Part shown: positions 1 to 5,709 of the stretch, piece by piece
Layout of the letters: each line of letters opens with the position of its first letter
Numbering within the stretch: the first letter of the stretch is position 1
Assembly: GCA_020049245.1 (NCBI GenBank)
Contig: JAIFLB010000026.1
Coordinates: forward strand, 1-14,929
DNA: 14,929 nucleotides
Reading direction: 5' to 3'
Origin: Betaproteobacteria bacterium
Lineage (GTDB): Bacteria; Pseudomonadota; Gammaproteobacteria; Burkholderiales; Thiobacillaceae
The notes under the pieces: model-generated
What the model saw: only the letters and a program-made list of their open reading frames with translations
Databases searched by the model: none
What the model was told of the DNA's origin: nothing
Position numbers and translations under genes: made by a program

Positions 1-1626
1 GATCTTTACCTTTCCGGCGGCAACTTTGCCAGCCGCTTGCCCAACGAGATCAAGGACTCGATCCGTGCGCACGGTATGCGCAATTCGCATCTGTTGTCGA
101 TCGCGCCAACCGGCACCATTTCGCTGGCCTTCGCCGACAACGCCAGCAATGGCATCGAGCCGCCGTTCTCCTGGGCCTACACGCGCAAGAAGCGCGAGGC
201 CGATGGCGGCTGGAAGGAATATCAGGTGGAAGATCACGCCTGGCGGCTGTTTCGCGAGCAGGGCGGCGATGTCGCCAACATGCCGGCTTCGTTTGTCACC
301 GCGCTGGAAATCTCCGCCACCGCGCACATGAACGTGGTGGCCGCCGTCGCGCCGTATGTCGATTCGGCGATTTCGAAAACGGTCAACGTGCCGGTCGACT
401 ACCCCTACACCGAGTTCGAGGGCCTCTATTTCGCCGCCTGGAAAGCCGGCCTGAAAGGTCTCGCCACCTACCGGCCGAATGCGGTGCTGGGCAGCGTGCT
501 GTCCACCACGCCGGTGACGCCAGATGCTTCCAGCGCTGCGAGTAATGCCAAAGCACCGCAGGATTTCGAACTCTCCGACGTCAACCGCCGCATCGAAATC
601 AAGGCGCTTCCGGCGCCGGTGCTGGAAAGCCTGAAATGGCCGGGTCGCCCAAAACTTGCCGGCGGCAACCCCGCCTGGTGCTACATGATCGAAAGCGCCT
701 GCGGCAGCTTTGCGTTGTTCGTCGGGCATACCGAAGCGAGCGAAAGCGATGGCCACGCCTGGCCGTTCGAAGTCTGGGTCAACGGCGCCGAACAACCGCG
801 TGGCCTGGGCGCCATCGCCAAGACCTTGTCGATGGACATGCGCGCCAACGATCGCGGCTGGCTGAAACTGAAGCTCGACACGCTGGCGAAAACGCGCGGT
901 GACGACAGTTGCGCCATCGCCTTTCCGCCGAGTGGCGAATCCCGCCTGATGCCCAGCATGGTCGCGGCGGTCGCGCAATTGCTGCGCTGGCGGCTGGATG
1001 ACCTGAACGCGCTCGACGGCAGCGATGAGACGCCTGTGCTCGACGCCCTGTTCTCGCACAAGGAACCGAAAACCGGCACCGATGGCACGCTGTCCTGGAC
1101 CGTCGATGTGCTCAACCCGCACACCGGCGATGACTTCGTCCTCGGCCTGAAGGAAATCACTCTGCCGGACGGCGTTACCCGGCCGTATTCGGTCTGGCTC
1201 TCCGGCGAATACCCGCGTTCGCTCGACGGCCTGTGCAAATTGCTGTCGCTCGACATGCGCGTGATGGACCCGGCCTGGATCGGCATGAAACTGCGCAAGC
1301 TGCTGAACTACCCGGAACCGTTGGGTGACTTCATGGCCTTCGTGCCGGGGAGCGCCAAACAAAGCAACTGGCCCTCCACCATCGCTTACCTCGCTCGCCT
1401 GATCATCCACCGTTACGCCATGCTCGGCATCCTCACCGAAGACGGCCTGCCGGTGAAAGAAATGGGCATCCTGCAAACCCCCGCCCTGCCGCCCTCCGCC
1501 AGCGGCGAACCCGCCAAAGTCATCATGACCGGCGCGGTTTGCAAGGAGTGCGGCAATGCCACAGTGATCAAGAAGGATGGCTGTGATTTCTGTACGGCGT
1601 GCGGGGCGGTGGGGGCGTGCGGCTAG
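1..1626 (+). CDS. nrdJ: Adenosylcobalamin-dependent (class II) ribonucleotide reductase, C-terminal part
   Basis: This enzyme reduces ribonucleotides to deoxyribonucleotides for DNA synthesis using coenzyme B12, so it needs neither oxygen nor a separate radical-generating subunit. The frame is open from base 1, so the N-terminal part lies outside the window; 541 residues are visible. Near the left edge are the class II catalytic-barrel signatures APTGTIS (visible residues 35-41) and NASNGIEPPF, then VDSAISKTVNVP and a KGLATYRPN segment. Two related modules follow (roughly residues 215-335 and 360-480). Each has a VWVNGAE/VWLSGEY-type strand and an L-SMDMR or LSLDMR helix, as in TSCPD domains fused to long class II reductases. 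The C-terminus is a cysteine-rich zinc-ribbon-like tail with CxxC at 514/517 and cysteines at 528, 531, 534 and 540, the sort of tail that passes electrons from thioredoxin to the active site. The gene ends with TAG and is followed by a likely terminator. The family call is firm; the exact subclass is less certain. Confidence 0.95.
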   Translation, partial: DLYLSGGNFASRLPNEIKDSIRAHGMRNSHLLSIAPTGTISLAFADNASNGIEPPFSWAYTRKKREADGGWKEYQVEDHAWRLFREQGGDVANMPASFVTALEISATAHMNVVAAVAPYVDSAISKTVNVPVDYPYTEFEGLYFAAWKAGLKGLATYRPNAVLGSVLSTTPVTPDASSAASNAKAPQDFELSDVNRRIEIKALPAPVLESLKWPGRPKLAGGNPAWCYMIESACGSFALFVGHTEASESDGHAWPFEVWVNGAEQPRGLGAIAKTLSMDMRANDRGWLKLKLDTLAKTRGDDSCAIAFPPSGESRLMPSMVAAVAQLLRWRLDDLNALDGSDETPVLDALFSHKEPKTGTDGTLSWTVDVLNPHTGDDFVLGLKEITLPDGVTRPYSVWLSGEYPRSLDGLCKLLSLDMRVMDPAWIGMKLRKLLNYPEPLGDFMAFVPGSAKQSNWPSTIAYLARLIIHRYAMLGILTEDGLPVKEMGILQTPALPPSASGEPAKVIMTGAVCKECGNATVIKKDGCDFCTACGAVGACG

Positions 1627-1645
1627 ATGATCAGCGTGTGCCCGC

Positions 1646-1800
1646 GTAGGGCGGAAAAGCCGACAGGCGCTTTCCGCCGAATGAAACACCGGTGATTCCA
1701 CGCACCGGACTCGTGTGGGCTGGCGGACTCGTGGTGCGCACGGGTAGCGTGCCTACAGCGGAAGGCGCCGGCAAAAGACGCCGGTTTTTCCGCCCCACGC
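1646..1800. repeat. Inverted-repeat intergenic element, copy 1 (degenerate)
   Basis: This lies between nrdJ and the toxin-antitoxin pair. The left end (1646-1678) begins GTAGGGCGGAAAAGCC and differs at one of 33 positions from the left end of a second element at 10994-11026. The right end (about 1758-1800) carries the imperfect reverse complement, with GGAAGGCGCC near 1761 and TTTTTCCGCCCCACGC at 1785-1800. The two ends can therefore pair into a long interrupted hairpin. The interior (about 1679-1757) is not shared with copy 2 and contains a 9-bp direct repeat, GGACTCGTG, at 1707 and 1725. I see no transposase gene or clear target-site duplication. It looks like a REP- or MITE-like sequence placed at a gene end; I cannot name the family. 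Confidence 0.7.
1768..1789 (+). terminator. Likely intrinsic terminator of nrdJ
   Basis: A CCGGC stem at 1768-1772, a seven-base loop AAAAGAC and a GCCGG stem at 1780-1784 are followed directly by five T residues (1785-1789). The stem is short but entirely G-C. It lies inside the right half of the inverted-repeat element, about 140 bp after the nrdJ stop, so the element may supply transcription termination. Confidence 0.5.
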
Positions 1801-1832
1801 GTGATGCTTGGAATGAGTGAGGTAGCGGTTCA

Positions 1833-1852
1833 TGTAGCACGTGAGTGCTACA
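1833..1852. promoter_or_regulatory. Palindromic candidate operator of the toxin-antitoxin operon
   Basis: Perfect 8-bp arms TGTAGCAC (1833-1840) and GTGCTACA (1845-1852) flank a GTGA centre. The palindrome ends 25 bp before the antitoxin start. It overlaps TACACT (1849-1854), a weak -10-like hexamer. Ribbon-helix-helix antitoxins commonly bind such palindromes as dimers and repress their own promoter together with the toxin, so an autoregulatory operator is the natural reading. Binding is inferred, and no good -35 box is visible. Confidence 0.55.
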
Positions 1853-1877
1853 CTTCTTCGCATCGCAGGAGCCCCCC

Positions 1878-2162
1878 ATGTCCACTACCACTATCAGATT
1901 GCCCGACGACTTGAAGGCGCGCATCACCAGCGCCGCTCAACGTGCCGGGGTTTCGTCGCACAGCTTCATTCTGCAAGCCATTGCCGAGAAAACCGAGCAG
2001 GAGGAGCGTCGGGCTGAGCTTGATGCATTGGCAGATAGTCGCTATGCCCAAATTCTGACAACCGGGCAGACCATCCAGTGGGAAGACATGCGTCGTTACC
2101 TGTTGCAGCGCGCATCCGGTGAGCAAGCCACGCGACCCGAAGCAGGGCAAGTTGAGCGCTGA
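1878..2162 (+). CDS. CopG/ribbon-helix-helix antitoxin
   Basis: This is a 94-residue protein, the likely antitoxin of a type II pair. Residues 1-45 fit a ribbon-helix-helix DNA-binding fold: a short beta strand (TTTIRLPDDL), then helix A (KARITSAAQRAG) and helix B beginning at the VSSHSF turn. The charged C-terminal half (from about residue 45, including EERRAELDAL and a WEDMRRYL segment) is the usual place for toxin neutralisation. I chose the ATG at 1878 because CAGGAG sits at 1866-1871 with good spacing and the ribbon-helix-helix domain begins immediately after. An in-frame GTG at 1845 lies inside the upstream palindrome and is unlikely. The toxin gene begins two bases after the stop, so the pair is probably co-transcribed and translationally coupled. 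Specific family assignment within CopG/ParD-like proteins is not certain. Confidence 0.88.
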   Translation: MSTTTIRLPDDLKARITSAAQRAGVSSHSFILQAIAEKTEQEERRAELDALADSRYAQILTTGQTIQWEDMRRYLLQRASGEQATRPEAGQVER

Positions 2163-2164
2163 GC

Positions 2165-2455
2165 GTGACGCGCATCGAACTGGCGCCGGAGGTCGGGGAG
2201 GATATCGATCGCATCATTGACCATTTGATTCGCTATGAAGTGGCCGACGTTGCGGCGCGCATCAGCGAGATCATTCAGGCCATCGACGTTCTGCAAGATA
2301 GTCCGTTGATCGGACGGCCGGTGGCGGCAGGTAAACGGGAGTTGATCATTGGACGTAAATCGCATGGCTACGTGGCGCTGTACCGTCATATTCCAGAGAT
2401 CGACACGATTTTCGTGCTGGCTCTGAAAAGCCAAAGAGAAGCGGGTTATCTTTGA
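2165..2455 (+). CDS. RelE/ParE-superfamily toxin
   Basis: This is a 96-residue protein, about the usual length for ParE-type toxins. Two N-terminal helices (APEVGEDIDRIIDHL and a second one around residues 28-45) precede the family pattern SPLIGRPV, RELIIG, GYVALYR and the C-terminal VLALKSQREAGY. This order matches the ParE/RelE toxin fold, with the helical hairpin contacting the antitoxin and a beta sheet behind it. ParE-like members poison DNA gyrase whereas RelE-like members cut mRNA on the ribosome. The REL...GYVALYR...QREAGY pattern favours the ParE group, but the target cannot be settled from sequence. The start is GTG, two bases after the antitoxin stop. No strong ribosome-binding site is visible, consistent with translation coupled to the antitoxin. 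Confidence 0.88.
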   Translation: MTRIELAPEVGEDIDRIIDHLIRYEVADVAARISEIIQAIDVLQDSPLIGRPVAAGKRELIIGRKSHGYVALYRHIPEIDTIFVLALKSQREAGYL

Positions 2456-2518
2456 GTCGTGGTGTTGGATATAAGCAGAGCAGACGTGGTGCTGACGGTT
2501 TGATTTTTACAATAGGGC

Positions 2519-3805
2519 TTACGTTGCCAGTTCCACCCGGTTCCGACCCTTCTGCTTCGCTGCATAGAGGGCGGCATCGGCGTCGGTGATCAGCTTCATC
2601 TGATCGATCGTTTTGCCTGGGTTGGCGGCCACACCGATGCTGACTGTGACTGGTGGATTGTGGCTGGCCAGGGCTTGCAGGACGGCGAGGCGCATCTTTT
2701 CAGCAACGCGGGCCATTTGCTCCAGATTGGCATTCGGCGCAATCACGATGAATTCTTCGCCACCCCAGCGACACACCAGATCAGAAGCGCGGATGGCATT
2801 TTTCAACACCTGAGCGACTTGCTGGATGACCTGGTCGCCGGCCAGATGCCCATGAATATCGTTGACTGCCTTGAAGTGGTCGATATCGATGAATGCCAGG
2901 CCAAGAGGCATGTTCAGGCGGTGGCAAAGTTCCGCTTGGGCGGTCAGATATGTGGCGCCTTCACGACGGTTTGCCAATCCGGTCAGCGGGTCGTTTGAGG
3001 CGTGTTCCTGCAATAGGAGTTCGAGTTTCTTGCGGTCGCTGATGTCTTGCACCATGCCAACCACGCGAGCCGGTTTTCCATCCGGGCTGAATTCACACAC
3101 GCGGCCGCGGTCATGCACCCAGATGAAATGGCCGTTGCGATTCCGGATGCGGTATTCGGCTTCATAACGCGAACGCTTGCCCTGCATGTGCTCTTCCAGC
3201 GCAGCCATGACCAGAGGAGAGTCAAGGGGATGTACGTTATTGGCCCAGGTGGCCAATTCCGGTGCCATCTCGTCCGGGCCATAGCCCAGCATGCGTTTCA
3301 ATTGCGGACTGAAGAACAGGCTGCCCCTTGCCACGTCCCAATCCCACAAGCCATCGCTGGCTTCGTTCAGGGCGAACCAGAGTTGCTTCTCGCGGTTATG
3401 GACGTCGGCTTCCTGGGCAACACGATTGGTGGTGTCACGCGCGATCGAAAGAAAATAGGCACAACCGTCCAGCTCGAAATGTGTGGTGTGCACCTCGACA
3501 TCCACTTCGTGCCCTTGTTGATGCCGGTGCCGGCCATTGAAGCGAAAGCATTGGCTATTTCGAATCGCTGTCGCGATTTCGGACCACTGCGGTAAGCCAT
3601 GTACGTCTTTTTGCAGGCTCAACACGCTATGGTTGAGCACGTCCTCCCTGGTTAATCCCAGGCATTCCCATGCTCTGCGGTTTCCCCAGACAATGTTCGA
3701 GGTGTTGGGGTCGATCAGATAGACCGCGTCAGTCAACTGATCGAACAACATCTCGGCGCTGGGTAGGGCGCCCGGGGCAAAAATTGGTGGATCGGCTTCT
3801 GTCAT
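2519..3805 (-). CDS. PAS-PAS-GGDEF diguanylate cyclase
   Basis: This is a 428-residue cytoplasmic signalling protein predicted to make cyclic di-GMP from two GTP. No signal peptide or membrane segment is seen. A first PAS domain spans about residues 16-125 and a second about 140-258; the latter has a PAC-like end (RYEAEYRIRNRNG...RVVGMVQDISDRKK). The GGDEF domain (about 262-428) starts with DPLTGLANR at 272-280 and has FIDIDHFKAVND at 305-316 for metal and nucleotide binding. The catalytic signature is GGEEF at 348-352, an active variant. An RxxD motif (RASD, 339-342) sits five residues before it, the position of the inhibitory c-di-GMP-binding I-site, so product feedback is likely. The ligand of the PAS domains is unknown. 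The gene starts 21 bp after the HU gene on the same strand with no hairpin between, so it is probably transcribed with it. Confidence 0.95.
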   Translation of the reverse strand: MTEADPPIFAPGALPSAEMLFDQLTDAVYLIDPNTSNIVWGNRRAWECLGLTREDVLNHSVLSLQKDVHGLPQWSEIATAIRNSQCFRFNGRHRHQQGHEVDVEVHTTHFELDGCAYFLSIARDTTNRVAQEADVHNREKQLWFALNEASDGLWDWDVARGSLFFSPQLKRMLGYGPDEMAPELATWANNVHPLDSPLVMAALEEHMQGKRSRYEAEYRIRNRNGHFIWVHDRGRVCEFSPDGKPARVVGMVQDISDRKKLELLLQEHASNDPLTGLANRREGATYLTAQAELCHRLNMPLGLAFIDIDHFKAVNDIHGHLAGDQVIQQVAQVLKNAIRASDLVCRWGGEEFIVIAPNANLEQMARVAEKMRLAVLQALASHNPPVTVSIGVAANPGKTIDQMKLITDADAALYAAKQKGRNRVELAT

Positions 3806-3826
3806 GGGGTTGAATAGACCGATGAA

Positions 3827-4114
3827 TCACTTCTTCTTGGTGTTGTTGATGGTGTTTGCAAGCGTGTTGCCGGCCTTGAAACGGGCGACTTTCTTCGCGG
3901 AAATCTTCATTTCCTTGCCGGTCTGCGGATTGCGCCCGGTGCGGGCGGCGCGTTCGCTGACGCTGAAGGTGCCGAAGCCGATGAGTTGTACGCTTTCACC
4001 CTTGACCAGGGCTTCGCCAATGGCTTCCATCGTGGCGTTGAGTAACACGGCAGTGGCGGCCTTGCTGGCGTTGGCTTTACTGGCAATGGCTTCGATCAGG
4101 TCCGATTTGTTCAT
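3827..4114 (-). CDS. hupB: HU family nucleoid-associated DNA-binding protein
   Basis: This is a 95-residue HU protein, which binds and bends DNA as a dimer and helps organise the nucleoid. It starts MNKSDLIEAIA, typical of HU, and has the core GFGTFSVSERAARTGRNPQTG (residues 46-66). The RNPQTG tip (61-66) of the DNA-embracing arm contains the intercalating proline at 63. It ends in a lysine-rich tail. The ATG at 4114 was chosen because GGAG lies 6-8 bases upstream and the conserved N-terminus begins there; the open frame upstream is not HU-like. A plausible promoter lies at 4149-4177. Assignment to the HU-beta rather than alpha type, or to a single HU gene, follows general resemblance only. 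Confidence 0.95.
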   Translation of the reverse strand: MNKSDLIEAIASKANASKAATAVLLNATMEAIGEALVKGESVQLIGFGTFSVSERAARTGRNPQTGKEMKISAKKVARFKAGNTLANTINNTKKK

Positions 4115-4148
4115 GATGATCTCCGGTAAGCGGTAAAAATGGCCTGCC

Positions 4149-4177
4149 AAGATACTGCGATCTAGTTTAGAGGTCAC
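4149..4177 (-). promoter_or_regulatory. Candidate sigma-70-type promoter for the HU gene
   Basis: On the minus strand GTGACC (4177-4172, four of six matches to the -35 consensus) is followed by exactly 17 bases and then TATCTT (4154-4149, four of six matches to the -10). The predicted transcript start is about 30 bases before the HU ATG. This is a pattern match in an otherwise GC-rich region, without experimental support. Confidence 0.4.
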
Positions 4178-4207
4178 CCCGTGGTTGCCCCGTGGTTGCC
4201 CCGCGGT
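4177..4207. repeat. 11-bp tandem repeat between the HU gene and yhdP
   Basis: CCCCGTGGTTG occurs at 4177-4187 and again at 4188-4198, followed by a partial third copy beginning CCCCGCGG at 4199. The repeat abuts the -35 box proposed for the HU promoter, and GGTCACC flanks it on both sides (4172 and 4205). The rest of the 275-bp divergent gap (4115-4389) holds no gene I can support, and no convincing promoter or ribosome-binding site for yhdP. Confidence 0.7.
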
Positions 4208-4389
4208 CACCTCAGTGTTACCTCACCCTGTTCTCTTCTTCGTTACCGAAAGCATACCCTGCAAGATATTCGGGGAAAAGCCCGTAATGGTTGCCGTCCA
4301 TGCCGATTCGCCTCCTGCCTGGCAGAAAAAATGGCTATGCTGCTAGCCGCCAATTTCGCCCTGTCTGACCATTTATTATTTTCAAATTC

Positions 4390-5709
4390 ATGTCGTCGCG
4401 TCTGATTCGCCTGCTTCGCCGTCTTTATCACTACCTCGTTTATGTCGCCGGCGGGGTGGTGATCGCGGTTTGTATTGTGGCGCTGGCATTCAAATTCTGG
4501 TTGATGCCGAATGTGCAGAGTTACCAGGGAGTGCTGGAAGATGCCGCCAGCAAGGCGCTGGGGCAGGCGGTCGACATCGGCGTGATGGAAGCCGATTGGA
4601 GCGGCCTGAATCCGCGTCTGATCCTGCGCGATATTCGTGTCCGGGCCGATGACGCCGCAGCGGCGTCGCCACTTTATCTGCCGCGCGTCGAAGCCGCCTT
4701 TTCCTGGTTGTCGCTGGCGTTATTCGATCTGCGTCTCGCGCATCTGACGCTTGATCAACCGCAGCTTCAAATGCGGCGCGACATGGCCGGACTGATCACG
4801 GTGGCGGGCATGCCGATGAATCAACCGGGTGGGACGAGCGAGTTTCCGGATTGGCTGCTCAGGCAGCCGCGCATCATCATCAAGGATGCCGACATTCTCT
4901 GGCTGGATGAAAAGCTGAAAGCGCCTGAGTTGCGTGTGTCCGGGGTGCGTTTACTGCTGGAAAACCGTTTTGGTCGGCACCGTTTTGGAGGCATCGCCCA
5001 GCCCACCGCTGCCGCCGCGCGGCGCCTCGAAATGCGCGGTGACCTGACAGGCCGCAGCCTGCGCGACTGGTCCGCCTGGAACGGCGAGGTTTATGTCCGG
5101 GTCGATGGCGCGCGTTTCGAGTCCTGGGGACGCTGGGTGCCCTGGGCGCAGGAATCAGTCCGCAGCGGTACCGGCGACATGCGCTTCTGGCTGGCCTTGA
5201 GCCAGGGTGCGGTGCAGGGGGTGAGCGGCGATGTCCGACTTGGCCAGGTCGCCATCAATATTGACAAGGCGTTGCCCGATCTGGTGTTTGACTCGCTTTC
5301 CGGACACGCTGGCTGGACACGCAAGCAGGCCACGCAATCGTTTTATGTCGATCGGCTGCGCTTCAAAACACCCGGCGAGGCGGTCAGCGAACCGGCCGCC
5401 GTGCGCGTCAACCTGACGCCGGATGCAAAGGGCGGTGCGCAACGGGTGGGCGTCAGCGCGCGCAATTTGCGTCTGGAGGCGCTGACCGCGTTGACCGGTG
5501 CGTTGCCCATTCCGAAACGTGGCCATGATCTGATCCAGTTGTTGAATCCGCGCGGCATGCTGGCGGAAGGTGAGGGCTACTGGGCCGGGCCGAAGGATTA
5601 CGCGATCAAGCTCGGCATCCAGGCGGCCGGCCTCAACGCCTATCAGTGGCAAGGCGACATTCGATGGTCGCGGCATGACTTTGTCCTTGCCCAATATCTT
5701 TCGGCATGA
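4390..5709 (+). CDS. yhdP: YhdP-family AsmA-like envelope protein, N-terminal part (frameshifted)
   Basis: This is the first 439 codons of a large inner-membrane-anchored AsmA-like protein. In E. coli, YhdP with TamB and YdbH is implicated in moving phospholipids to the outer membrane. Residues about 16-38 form the single transmembrane anchor (VAGGVVIAVCIVALAFKFWL), after a basic N-terminus. The periplasmic part begins with the family pattern YQGVLEDAASKALGQAVDIG, a short W-x-GLNPRL motif and QLQMRRDMAGLITVAG, matching the N-terminal region of the YhdP family (DUF3971 / TIGR02099 type). The frame runs to a TGA at 5707, but family-like sequence stops near GLNAY (about 5643). The last 22 residues are out of frame, and the family sequence resumes in the next frame from 5642. 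The ATG at 4390 lacks a clear ribosome-binding site. The two frames together would encode about 1,320 residues, close to the length of E. coli YhdP. Confidence 0.88.
   Translation: MSSRLIRLLRRLYHYLVYVAGGVVIAVCIVALAFKFWLMPNVQSYQGVLEDAASKALGQAVDIGVMEADWSGLNPRLILRDIRVRADDAAAASPLYLPRVEAAFSWLSLALFDLRLAHLTLDQPQLQMRRDMAGLITVAGMPMNQPGGTSEFPDWLLRQPRIIIKDADILWLDEKLKAPELRVSGVRLLLENRFGRHRFGGIAQPTAAAARRLEMRGDLTGRSLRDWSAWNGEVYVRVDGARFESWGRWVPWAQESVRSGTGDMRFWLALSQGAVQGVSGDVRLGQVAINIDKALPDLVFDSLSGHAGWTRKQATQSFYVDRLRFKTPGEAVSEPAAVRVNLTPDAKGGAQRVGVSARNLRLEALTALTGALPIPKRGHDLIQLLNPRGMLAEGEGYWAGPKDYAIKLGIQAAGLNAYQWQGDIRWSRHDFVLAQYLSA

Noticed and set aside
681..1298. A 205-codon open frame on the minus strand inside nrdJ
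   Set aside because: It lies opposite a clearly conserved enzyme, is serine/arginine-rich with no domain pattern, and is expected by chance in GC-rich DNA.
4181..4405. A 74-codon plus-strand frame before yhdP
   Set aside because: It begins inside the 11-bp tandem repeat, has no ribosome-binding site and reads into the start of yhdP in another frame.
5560..5709. Programmed ribosomal frameshifting in yhdP
   Set aside because: No slippery heptamer or following stable structure is evident, and family residues seem to be missing at the junction, which fits a deletion or error better.
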